A stretch of DNA of 64,000 nucleotides. Origin: Planctomycetota bacterium (lineage in GTDB: Bacteria; Planctomycetota; Planctomycetia; Gemmatales; Gemmataceae). The notes beneath the pieces were generated by a model. The model had not been told where the DNA came from, ran no database searches, and saw nothing but the letters and a program-made list of their open reading frames with translations. A program made the translations under genes and the position numbers. The DNA lies in the NCBI GenBank assembly GCA_016873095.1, contig VGYC01000006.1, positions 21,298 to 85,297 of the forward strand, read 5' to 3'. Of this stretch, positions 50,367 through 57,312 are shown in pieces; position 1 is the stretch's first letter; each line of letters starts with the position of its first letter.

Positions 50367-51110
50367 ATGGCGAAACAAAAAACGATCCTGTTCCTTTGCA
50401 CCGGCAACTACTACCGTAGCCGATTCGCCGAGATTCTGTTCATCTCTGTAGCCGCAAAGATGGGGTTGCCCTGGCGTGTATCTTCAAGGGGCCTCGCTCT
50501 TGAACGTGGCGTGAACAACGTCGGCCCGATGGCGGCGGTGGCGATCAAAGCTCTGGAAGCGATGGGCATTCGTGACCGTGAGCGATGCGCTCGTCTTCCG
50601 GCCCAGGTGACGGTCGATGATCTCGAACAGGCCGATGTAATCGTTGCACTGAAGCACGCAGAGCATTTGCCATTGCTCCAAGAGCGTTACCCAGCATTTG
50701 CTGGAAAGGTCGAGTTCTGGCACGTCGATGATGCCCCGGAATCGCTGGGGTTGATCGAGGGTGAGATCATGGACCTGATGGCTCGGCTTCTCGGTGGTGG
50801 AAAGATGCGGGAAGGCACATCGCAGGAAATTGAACAGTCGAGTCGGCCAATCAAGGAACCTGCCAAAAAGACGATCACCCTCAAGGTTGGACGAGAGACG
50901 GCAGGGCGGCGTGGCAAAGGCGTGACCACGGTATTCGATGTGCCTTTGAACGAGGACGGCTTGCTGGAACTTGCGGCCAAGCTCAAGCAACGCTGCGGAA
51001 CCGGAGGCACGGTGAAGGATGGACGCATCGAGATTCAAGGCGACCAACGAGAGCGTGTCGTGGCCGAGTTGGAAAAGCTGGGCTACAAGGTGAAGCGGGT
51101 CGGGGGCTGA
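50367..51110 (+). CDS. Low-molecular-weight phosphatase fused to a SUI1/eIF1-like domain
   Basis: A 247-residue two-domain protein. Residues 1-140 match the low-molecular-weight protein tyrosine phosphatase/arsenate reductase fold: the P-loop CTGNYYRS (C11-x5-R17-S18), SSRGLALERGVNN, and a possible general-acid Asp in HVDDAPE (121-124). After a charged linker, residues about 168-247 match SUI1/YciH (eIF1-like): TLKVGRETAGRRGKGVTTVF, RCGTGGTVKDGRIEIQGD (209-226), EKLGYKVKRVGG. Both halves keep their signature residues, so both are probably functional. The combination is not one that I know. It is the first gene of a tight three-gene operon (spacers of one base each). Confidence 0.85.
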   Translation: MAKQKTILFLCTGNYYRSRFAEILFISVAAKMGLPWRVSSRGLALERGVNNVGPMAAVAIKALEAMGIRDRERCARLPAQVTVDDLEQADVIVALKHAEHLPLLQERYPAFAGKVEFWHVDDAPESLGLIEGEIMDLMARLLGGGKMREGTSQEIEQSSRPIKEPAKKTITLKVGRETAGRRGKGVTTVFDVPLNEDGLLELAAKLKQRCGTGGTVKDGRIEIQGDQRERVVAELEKLGYKVKRVGG

Positions 51111-51111
51111 G

Positions 51112-51294
51112 ATGAAAGACGAGGCCAGCTACAACTGCGATTCCTGCGGTGAGGAGATCGTGGTCCCCATCGACCTGACAGCAGGAACACGCCAGGAATA
51201 TGTCGAAGATTGTCCGGTTTGCTGCCGTCCGCACGTCATTCACGTCGAGATTGATGACGATGGAGACGTGCGGGTGTGGGCGGAAAGAGAGTAA
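51112..51294 (+). CDS. CPXCG-type cysteine-rich small protein
   Basis: A 60-residue protein with two Cys pairs typical of zinc ribbons of the CPXCG family: CDSCG (C9, C12) and DCPVCCRPH (C34, C37, plus C38). The rest is acidic. It starts one base after the phosphatase-SUI1 stop, so they are cotranscribed. Its role is unknown; such proteins often act as small RNA- or protein-binding zinc ribbons. Confidence 0.85.
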   Translation: MKDEASYNCDSCGEEIVVPIDLTAGTRQEYVEDCPVCCRPHVIHVEIDDDGDVRVWAERE

Positions 51295-51295
51295 A

Positions 51296-51586
51296 ATGCT
51301 GTCACTCCACGAAGACCCGCACTTCACGTTCCAATTTGCCGACGACCGGATCATCCCCAAATTCCATCTCGAAGACATCGAGGCCGGGCGGCGTGTGTCC
51401 GTGTTCAAGATCGACGCCGTGACAGGCGAGCGCCTTGGCCTTCTGGCGACGGCCATCGTCGGCGAAGGCGGTTGGGTGGACTTGGACCAACCGATCATCG
51501 TCCGGGCCGGGGATGCGTTTGTGGCCGTGCCGGAAGCACTCACTTCAGAAGCACCAGCAGCATCACCACCGGCGTCTTCGCCTTGA
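51296..51586 (+). CDS. Small hypothetical protein, third gene of the operon
   Basis: A 96-residue protein whose ATG comes one base after the preceding stop. The body is beta-rich (FTFQFADDRIIPKFHLED, VSVFKIDAVTGERLGLLAT, DLDQPIIVRAGDAFVAVP), followed by an Ala/Ser/Pro-rich tail. I do not recognise a family. The tail overlaps the 3' end of the cupin gene on the opposite strand by 47 bases, so it may be the product of readthrough rather than selected sequence. Confidence 0.65.
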   Translation: MLSLHEDPHFTFQFADDRIIPKFHLEDIEAGRRVSVFKIDAVTGERLGLLATAIVGEGGWVDLDQPIIVRAGDAFVAVPEALTSEAPAASPPASSP

Positions 51587-51854
51587 TCGAGTGCTTCAAG
51601 TTCGCTGGCATGTGTACCCAGGTTCCGGCTTGCGCTTCTTGCATCTCGTCGCCCAGGCCGATGCTCGCTTCGCCCTTCACGAAGAACAGCATGGCCGGTT
51701 TTGCCGCCGTGTGTTCGGAAAGTTCCTGGCCCTGGCCGAAGCCGAAGACCACCGCCTTGATCTTGTCATCCTGGAAGATCGTGCGGCTCAAGATGCCGTC
51801 CGTAGGCGGCTCGGCTTCTTTGGCGAGGTCGAGGATATGAGTGCAATTGGTCAT
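51540..51854 (-). CDS. Single-domain cupin
   Basis: A 104-residue conserved beta-barrel (cupin_2 type). The typical first motif is weakly kept as FGFGQGQELSEHTAAKPAMLFFVKGEASIGLG, and the second as GTWVHMPANLKHSIKA, with one His in each (HT and H...S). Such cupins bind a divalent metal and act as small isomerases, dioxygenases or sensors. ATG at 51854 is chosen because GGGAG lies eight bases upstream; a TTG 12 bases further is possible. It overlaps the tail of the small third gene of the opposite operon. Confidence 0.85.
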   Translation of the reverse strand: MTNCTHILDLAKEAEPPTDGILSRTIFQDDKIKAVVFGFGQGQELSEHTAAKPAMLFFVKGEASIGLGDEMQEAQAGTWVHMPANLKHSIKAKTPVVMLLVLLK

Positions 51855-51869
51855 GGCTGCTCCCAAACG

Positions 51870-52817
51870 CTACTGATCGAACCACAAATCGTGCATTGCG
51901 TCCGAGATGTGTCGAGGAAGTTCTCTGCTGGCCCACTGGCTGACCTTGCCCGGCGCTCCAATCTGGACGAAGAGTTTCTGGAACTGCTTCCAAGTCAGAG
52001 TTGTTTTGTGAGCATCGGGGAACTCTTCGACGTAGAACCATGTCACATCGTTCTCTTCGTCATCCTTTCGCAGCAGGATCGGTGCGTGGTGGTAAACGGC
52101 TTCCGGCTTTCCTTTGCCGCTTTCCGTCCAGATGCAAACAACCACGTCGCCCGCCTTTGCCTCTTTGCGGAATCGTGAGTTGCCTCGAAACCGAATCCAC
52201 GAAACTGAACTGTCTTCTTGGCTGACGTGCTTCTCAGCTTCTTCCATCCCCTCTTCTACAACTTCCTTCTCTTCCTCTTTCTCCTCGACGGGCTTCAAGC
52301 CAACAAGCCAAGATCGGGGAACGGGATCGGCTTTGGCCTTCGCCTTCTGACCGGGAATCGGATGGGGCCGCATCGTGACCGGGAGCTTGCAAATACGTTC
52401 GATGAATTCCTCGTCAACCTCATCCCCCTCTTCCATGAGTCTGTCGATCAGCAATCGAGCAGCGCTGACCACGGTTGGCTGGTCCGTAAAAAGGGCGGCT
52501 TCAGTCCGCTTCTCGGACTCCTTCGACAGATTGGCCGACCCGATCACGGCATACTTGTCGAAGACGTAGACCTTTGCGTGCAGTCCTGTGATCGAAGCGA
52601 TTTGCGTTTTGCGTTTCCACGCCGCCTTCAGAACGGCTGCACTTGTCTGGCCTGATTTGATCGCCTCGTCACTCGCATCAGTAATCAGTACGTCGCCTTT
52701 GCCAAATGCGATTTTTGTATCGTCAGTGACGTAGGCGATGGCGGCGTGCTTCTTCTTCGCACTCTTGGCGAGTTGCTTCAACCGAGGCCAAAGTCCTGCT
52801 GAGAGTAGCTCATTCAT
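51870..52817 (-). CDS. Phospholipase-D-like protein with one HKD motif
   Basis: A 315-residue protein. The N-terminal half has the PLD/nuclease-type HxK...N signature: GLHAKVYVFD (H80-x-K82) followed by VIGSANLSKES (91-101). One copy implies dimerisation, as in the Nuc-type nucleases. A charged linker (EKEEEKEVVEEGMEEAEK) separates it from a C-terminal domain of about 110 residues (SWIRFRGNSRFRKEAK, GDVVVCIWTE, VTWFYVEEFPDAH) that I cannot name. Nuclease or phospholipid cleavage are both possible; single-HKD proteins in defence islands are usually nucleases. The start at 52817 is overlapped by eight bases by the end of the hydrolase upstream, so they are cotranscribed. Confidence 0.82.
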   Translation of the reverse strand: MNELLSAGLWPRLKQLAKSAKKKHAAIAYVTDDTKIAFGKGDVLITDASDEAIKSGQTSAAVLKAAWKRKTQIASITGLHAKVYVFDKYAVIGSANLSKESEKRTEAALFTDQPTVVSAARLLIDRLMEEGDEVDEEFIERICKLPVTMRPHPIPGQKAKAKADPVPRSWLVGLKPVEEKEEEKEVVEEGMEEAEKHVSQEDSSVSWIRFRGNSRFRKEAKAGDVVVCIWTESGKGKPEAVYHHAPILLRKDDEENDVTWFYVEEFPDAHKTTLTWKQFQKLFVQIGAPGKVSQWASRELPRHISDAMHDLWFDQ

Positions 52818-53268
52818 GGTTACTTCCCTCACACGCCTTCAGCATCGCCGCCAGCGGCTCCGGGTCAGCCAGCCGGTGATCCGTCCCGACCTCGATCAAC
52901 GTCGCCCCGCTGTTCTTGGCCAACTCTTCCGAGTCCGCAAACGGAACAGCATCGTCGGCCCGGCTGTGCAGGATTACGGCGTCCGGCCTAACCTTCCTGA
53001 CGGTCCCCCATTTCTTCCAGGCCGGGCAGAGCAGTACGAGCTTCGCATCGCCACTGTTGATGTTCATGGCGACCGCCCCGCCTCGGCTCGATCCCACGAC
53101 AACCTGGGGCTGGTGGTAATCGAACTCGGCTTGGGCAATGTGGACTGCCTGCTCGAAGTCTTCGTCGGGCGGCTTTGGATTGAAGACCTCGTGGCCGTGC
53201 GTGGAGAGGTACGTCGGCTTGACGCCACCAGGGACCGAATTCCAGCCGTGGAGGAAAAGAATTCTCAC
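52810..53268 (-). CDS. Small alpha/beta hydrolase, paralogue of the one at 56353
   Basis: A 152-residue protein with a compact alpha/beta-hydrolase shape. It has FLHGWNSVPGGVKPTYL at the start, the nucleophile elbow VVVGSSRGGAVAMNIN (GxSxGG), a later Asp in VILHSRADDAVPF and a His in EVGTDHRLADPEP, giving the Ser-Asp-His triad. The family is close to the UPF0227/YqiA-like small serine esterases. Substrate unknown. The GTG start (53266-53268) is used; the paralogue uses ATG. Its 3' end overlaps the PLD-like gene by eight bases. Confidence 0.85.
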   Translation of the reverse strand: MRILFLHGWNSVPGGVKPTYLSTHGHEVFNPKPPDEDFEQAVHIAQAEFDYHQPQVVVGSSRGGAVAMNINSGDAKLVLLCPAWKKWGTVRKVRPDAVILHSRADDAVPFADSEELAKNSGATLIEVGTDHRLADPEPLAAMLKACEGSNHE

Positions 53269-53317
53269 GCACTCGGCTCCTGTTTGATGGCTGCTCCGCT
53301 TCGGTTCGGCTTTCTAT

Positions 53318-54310
53318 CTAAGGGAGGTACAGCCACTCCTTAATGGTTGCGTTGGAGTTCATGGTTGCGATTGCCACGGGCGTCCCGTAGCGGGGAAATT
53401 TTTGAAAGTAGTCACTCAGATGGCGAAAGGAGCTATCGCCGGTCACGAACACCACAAGCTCTTGGGCCAAAACCCCTCCACTTTTCGTCTGCTGTATGAA
53501 GCGGGCCATCATGTCAACATCTGTCGCAGCGGTTTGAAACCGAGCGAGGACATGCACCCGAAGACTGATGCCATCGGCGAATTCCAGAACGAGGATGTTA
53601 TTCGGCCAAGGAAGTTCCGAAATTGGTACTTGGGGATAGGCGAGACGCAGGCTGCGTGCGACGGCAAGAAAGCCATCGTACTGAAACTGCATTTCTCGAC
53701 CGGCAGTCGTCCCATCATCCAGCTTTTGCCGAATCCCCAAGGCTGAAGGCAATGGTTGAGCCTGAGCCTTTAGTGTCGCTGAGATACGCTCATTGATCTC
53801 ATCAAATCGAGGACCAAGCACTTGGGCAATCCGTGCGGCTGAGGTCTGAACATTACAGTAACGCTCGATAAGGTCGTCGTGGCCGTTGAGAAGCAAGAGA
53901 ATGTCATCCCATGCCTTCACGCTCACGGAAAACTTTCCTTCCTTCTCGTGTTCTGTCGTCAAGTTCCGAGCCAAAAGTTCGATGGCAGTGTCCTTCGGTC
54001 CGGTTGTTGCGATAGTGAATTGGAACAGCGAAGGAGTGAATTGTTGTGCCTTCGTCACTTCCCCACGCACTTCCGCTTCGGTCAATACCTTTGCTGCGAA
54101 GTTGTCCTTGCCCTTGCACTGCACTCCTGCAAACTGACGATCAGGCTGCGGTCTACCATACACATCTACGCCATGCTGCGCTTGGCCTCTCCGACCGTGC
54201 ATCTGCGTCTCAGGATCGGCCCAAATGCGTTTCCAAAGCTCACAACAAAGTTGCTCGAAGTCCTGCCAGTTGGCAGGAGGAGGAATTTGCAATGCAGATG
54301 CGGCTGGCAT
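53318..54310 (-). CDS. PD-(D/E)XK nuclease-like protein with a novel C-terminal region
   Basis: A 330-residue protein. The N-terminal 150 residues resemble restriction-endonuclease-like (Mrr-type) domains: NWQDFEQLCCELWKRIW, GRRGQAQHGVDVYGRPQ with an acidic D49, and a QxK motif in FAGVQCKGKDN (Q64-x-K66). This arrangement (D...QxK) is that of the PD-(D/E)XK fold in antiphage proteins. The C-terminal half (IQQTKSGGVLAQELVVFV, EWLYLP at the end) has no match that I recognise. ATG at 54310. It reads on the minus strand between the paralogous hydrolase and the HEPN genes, as part of a compact accessory block. Confidence 0.75.
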   Translation of the reverse strand: MPAASALQIPPPANWQDFEQLCCELWKRIWADPETQMHGRRGQAQHGVDVYGRPQPDRQFAGVQCKGKDNFAAKVLTEAEVRGEVTKAQQFTPSLFQFTIATTGPKDTAIELLARNLTTEHEKEGKFSVSVKAWDDILLLLNGHDDLIERYCNVQTSAARIAQVLGPRFDEINERISATLKAQAQPLPSALGIRQKLDDGTTAGREMQFQYDGFLAVARSLRLAYPQVPISELPWPNNILVLEFADGISLRVHVLARFQTAATDVDMMARFIQQTKSGGVLAQELVVFVTGDSSFRHLSDYFQKFPRYGTPVAIATMNSNATIKEWLYLP

Positions 54311-54361
54311 GTGATTCCCTCTTGACGGGCCTTTTCTTCGTTGAATCTCGCCGAACTGTCC

Positions 54362-54754
54362 TCACTCTTTCCCCAAGTCGTCGTAGCACTGGACAAGCCT
54401 GCGCCCGACTTCCGCTGGCACGTTCAGCTTCGTCACATAATCGACCCAGGTGGAGATCGCAACCAGAGCGCCCAGCATCTTCCGCTCGCCTTCGTCGGGC
54501 AGCGTCTCATCGCCCAGGAACTTCTCGTGATAGGCCAGCCACGCCGCCGTAATGCTGCACCACAGGGCGACCTCGCTCTCCGGGTGCATATCCCGCATGA
54601 AGCCGATCTCAAACTGCTCCAGCGTCATGTTGATGTACGGCCCGATTACGTCGAACACGGCCTTGATCTGCTCCAGCAGTTCGGGCGGCAGCGACTCGTT
54701 GCGGATCGGCCCCGGTCGGAATTTGCTGGGATCAATGAATTCGGGTTCACTCAT
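54362..54754 (-). CDS. Hypothetical protein, 130 residues
   Basis: A helical soluble protein (LLEQIKAVFDVIGPYINMTLEQ, WCSITAAWLAYHEKFLGDE, VGRRLVQCYDDLGK). No family is recognised, and there is no signal or membrane segment. It starts eight bases before the end of the upstream frame at 54747, so the genes are tightly packed and probably share a transcript. It could be an antitoxin or immunity partner, but nothing in the sequence proves it. Confidence 0.6.
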   Translation of the reverse strand: MSEPEFIDPSKFRPGPIRNESLPPELLEQIKAVFDVIGPYINMTLEQFEIGFMRDMHPESEVALWCSITAAWLAYHEKFLGDETLPDEGERKMLGALVAISTWVDYVTKLNVPAEVGRRLVQCYDDLGKE

Positions 54755-54974
54755 TTTCGTTCTCCAACGATTTCCGGCCCGGTTTCATCTGCCAGATTAC
54801 CCACACGTCGCAGTCAGCAAGATGCTCGTCAGGATACCCGGAGTGCGAGGAAGCCGTCCTTGTGCTGTAAGCCCATTCAAATCGGAAACGGCGAATTAGC
54901 TGAAGAATGTGAACGGCCAACCACGGGGTTACTGATCGTATGCCTCCCGTGCGGCTTGTTGCATCGCATCCCAC
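54747..54974 (-). CDS. Possible overlapping small protein
   Basis: A 75-residue frame with a GTG start inside the end of the HEPN-like gene, in a different frame. From LAVHILQLIRRFRFEWAYS onwards it reads as protein-like sequence, and it ends just over the start of the next gene (54754). It may begin at an internal TTG or GTG instead. The overlapping N-terminus is a caution. Family unknown. Confidence 0.4.
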   Translation of the reverse strand: MGCDATSRTGGIRSVTPWLAVHILQLIRRFRFEWAYSTRTASSHSGYPDEHLADCDVWVIWQMKPGRKSLENENE

Positions 54975-55561
54975 CAGTCCAAGACCCCGCCGTATCGTCC
55001 GTCCAAGTAGGAATAGACCTTCTCCATTGTTTCCCGAAGGTTAGTGATGCTGATATGCGAAGGAACGTGTTCGTACTTCCGCTTCCGTAAGGTGGTATCC
55101 CGGTCATATCGCATCGTTTGGCCGTCTCTGTCGATTTGGTGGAACTCCTGAACCACCGCTTCAACAGCGCTCACCCTCTCCGTGTCCTCCGGGTAGTTTA
55201 CCTGAAGAAACCGCTTCACCTTCGTCCAGAGCTTTGTGAGTTCATGCTTGGTGAGGATTTCGTCCAGCTTCTCGTCTCGTGTGAGGTTCCCGATCTTGAC
55301 GCCGAGAAGGATCAAATCTTTTAGCTTGAGTTCGAGACAGTGCCGGTAAAGGTAGATTGTGGGGTAAAGGAGCTTGTCGTTATGCGGCCCGCTCGTCGCT
55401 CCTTCGTGCGAGTCCAGCACCATGTCCGCCGCCAGCTTGAAGGCTTCAGCGTGTCCCGGATAGAACGGCGACAAAAGGGTTGAGCGGACGTGAAAAAACT
55501 TCCCCGTCTTTGTGGCTTTGAACGCCTTCATCCCCTTTTTCGGCGTTGTGATTGTCATCAT
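54929..55561 (-). CDS. HEPN-like protein (second of an overlapping pair)
   Basis: A 210-residue, largely helical protein. YLYRHCLELKLKDLILLG followed by a charged loop and KHELTKLWTKVKRFLQV has the shape of HEPN domains (helical, with an L-x2-H-x2-E-type helix and a second helix with HxL). A strict RX4-6H motif is not clear here; YRHCLE contains RH only. It may be a non-catalytic HEPN partner. The ATG overlaps the stop of the preceding gene by four bases (ATGA), so the two are translationally coupled. Confidence 0.65.
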   Translation of the reverse strand: MMTITTPKKGMKAFKATKTGKFFHVRSTLLSPFYPGHAEAFKLAADMVLDSHEGATSGPHNDKLLYPTIYLYRHCLELKLKDLILLGVKIGNLTRDEKLDEILTKHELTKLWTKVKRFLQVNYPEDTERVSAVEAVVQEFHQIDRDGQTMRYDRDTTLRKRKYEHVPSHISITNLRETMEKVYSYLDGRYGGVLDWWDAMQQAAREAYDQ

Positions 55562-56172
55562 TTCGTTCCTTTGACTTTCCAGACTGCGGGGCGTGCTGGT
55601 CCGGCTGTTTCGCCGTATGATCCCTGGCCCATGCTGTAAAGGTTATGCGGCTGATACCCCGCCTTGTCGAGAAGTTGACCGATTAGCGTCCGTGCGTCGT
55701 CGATGACCTGTTTCGCCCGTGACTCGTTCAGACACGGGGCCAGCCAGTCCGGGAAACTTGCGTCCCCCATGTGGCCGTCGTCCAGGTAGCACTGTCGCCC
55801 GACCCACGTTTTCCCGTGGGCGAGTTTGTCACGAACTTCAAAAGCCTCTTTCACGGTCTTCGCTGAGCCGGTCGTGAAGTCCAACGGCATCCCGAACTTT
55901 GTCGTCAGTAGTTCCAGTTTCTTGTCCCAAGACTTCCGTTCGTGGCCCCCGTCCTTCAACTTCTCCATCCATTCGGGAAAGTGGTCAATGCCGACATGGT
56001 TGACCGCTGCCTCGACCGCAAACGCCGAAAACGTCACGGCTGTGACGTAGTGGAAGTTCCTGCCCGGCAACTCCATCCTGGCCGCATCCAGTGCGGTGTC
56101 GGCAGCAATCAGCATGTAGCAGAATGGGTAAAACTCGGTCCACCCTTCCATAAAAACCGGTTGTCGGGACAT
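55558..56172 (-). CDS. HEPN-like protein with RX4H motif
   Basis: A 204-residue protein whose helical part contains FEVRDKLAHGKTW, giving R114-DKLA-H119, the RX4H motif of HEPN ribonucleases. An N-terminal helix (HYVTAVTFSAFAVEAAVNHV) matches the first HEPN helix. HEPN proteins cut RNA in toxin-antitoxin and antiphage systems. The ATG follows GGAGG, which is the strongest ribosome binding site nearby. It is the first gene of the HEPN pair and ends inside the start of the second. No nucleotidyltransferase (MNT) partner is visible. Confidence 0.7.
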   Translation of the reverse strand: MSRQPVFMEGWTEFYPFCYMLIAADTALDAARMELPGRNFHYVTAVTFSAFAVEAAVNHVGIDHFPEWMEKLKDGGHERKSWDKKLELLTTKFGMPLDFTTGSAKTVKEAFEVRDKLAHGKTWVGRQCYLDDGHMGDASFPDWLAPCLNESRAKQVIDDARTLIGQLLDKAGYQPHNLYSMGQGSYGETAGPARPAVWKVKGTK

Positions 56173-56352
56173 CGGACGTTCCTCCGTTCTGAGAGTAGGA
56201 CGCCGTTTCCGTCGTCCAGGTTCAAGTGTCCTCGACGGACTTCATGAAGTGCGTCTGGCCCAGGAAGAAGTTAGTGTCGTAGGGCTGCCTTTTCGTGCGC
56301 ACGTTTAGCCAGTTTCCTCAATCAAGGCAAAGACCTGACGAAAGAAGCTCGT

Positions 56353-56820
56353 TCATTTGATTGCTTCATTTACCACTCCTTCACACGCATCCAACATCGC
56401 CGCCAATGGCTCTGGATCGGCCAGTCGGTGATCCGTGCCGACCTCGATCAACTTTGCCCCGCTGATCGTCGCCAACTCTTCGCTGTCTGCAAACGGGATC
56501 ACGTCGTCGGCACGGCTGTGTAGGATCACGGTATCGGGCCTCACAGTCTTGGCCGTTCCCCAATTCTTCCATGCCGGGCACAACAGCACGAGCTTGGCGG
56601 TGCCGCTGTTGATGTTCATGGCAACAGCGCCGCCACGAGAACTGCCGACCACGACTTGAGGCTGATGCTGATCGAATTCTTCCTGAGCGGTGCGTATAGC
56701 GGCCTCGAAGTCATCTTCATCGAGGGCCGGGTTGATGCCCGTGTGGCCGTGGTCCTTCAAGTAGGTCGGTTTGACGCCGCCCGGAACGAAATGCCAGCCG
56801 TGGAGGAAGAGGATTCGCAT
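56353..56820 (-). CDS. Small alpha/beta hydrolase, paralogue of the one at 52810
   Basis: A 155-residue protein that closely matches the hydrolase at 52810-53268 over its whole length, with the same FLHGW...PGGVKPTYL start, GSSRGGAVAMNIN elbow and TDHRLADPEPLAAML end. Differences are scattered substitutions. Serine, aspartate and histidine of the triad are kept. It starts with ATG. The two copies flank the nuclease-like and HEPN genes on the same strand. Confidence 0.88.
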   Translation of the reverse strand: MRILFLHGWHFVPGGVKPTYLKDHGHTGINPALDEDDFEAAIRTAQEEFDQHQPQVVVGSSRGGAVAMNINSGTAKLVLLCPAWKNWGTAKTVRPDTVILHSRADDVIPFADSEELATISGAKLIEVGTDHRLADPEPLAAMLDACEGVVNEAIK

Positions 56821-56830
56821 GGGAGCCCCC

Positions 56831-57046
56831 TTACCTGTCGGGGACAGGTGTTGTGATGTTCTTCAAGATGTCGAGGAGCAGGTCGTTCATGTCGGCTCGT
56901 CTCTTTGCCAGCTCCCTGTCTTCGTCGGTCTTACCGATTCCATTTCCAGCATCACGTTGCACGGCTTGAATGTGGTCCCGAAGGGCCAAGGCGAGGGATA
57001 GGTCAAGGTCCAGAGAAAGCGGTGGTTGTCGACTACGAAAACGCAT
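56831..57046 (-). CDS. Small hypothetical protein upstream of the hydrolase
   Basis: A 71-residue frame (RFRSRQPPLSLDLDLSLALAL, then DELAKRRADMNDLLLDILKN-like helix). A longer frame of 98 residues exists, but the N-terminal extra part is not convincing. The ribosome binding site is weak. It ends ten bases before the hydrolase start on the same strand. The family is unknown. Confidence 0.5.
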   Translation of the reverse strand: MRFRSRQPPLSLDLDLSLALALRDHIQAVQRDAGNGIGKTDEDRELAKRRADMNDLLLDILKNITTPVPDR

Positions 57047-57197
57047 TTCATGGCCCTGCCAGAGTCGGAGCAACGGTTTTCGATGAATTTCCAACCACCC
57101 GTGCGGTGGCATGGTCAATCGACGCAAGCCAAAGGGTGATCCAGGCTTTACGCCAATGGCCGACCACGAATCCGCACGCTAGGCGACGACGGAAATT

Positions 57198-57241
57198 CTA
57201 TTCCCAGAATAGTTTACAATCAACCAGGCGGACTATACAAT
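57198..57241 (+). promoter_or_regulatory. Sigma70-type promoter and palindromic operator for the BREX operon
   Basis: TTTACA (57213-57218) and TACAAT (57236-57241) are separated by exactly 17 bases and are close to the -35/-10 consensus. Just upstream, CTATTC-CCA-GAATAG (57198-57212) is a perfect palindrome with 6-base arms, placed where a repressor would block the -35 box. It is 72 bases before the brxA start, in the same direction. Confidence 0.65.
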
Positions 57242-57312
57242 CTCCACATGAGCCGGAAGACTGTGAAGCCGAAAGGCTGCGTTGAGGCCGTATTCCTCGG
57301 AAATGAGTCGGA

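Noticed and set aside
55558..56172. HEPN-MNT toxin-antitoxin pair
   Set aside because: No MNT-type nucleotidyltransferase (GSxxxG...D) is present among the neighbours; the partner is another helical protein.
56905..57285. 126-residue plus-strand frame before brxA
   Set aside because: It reads through the promoter region. It is Arg/Pro-rich and has no ribosome binding site.
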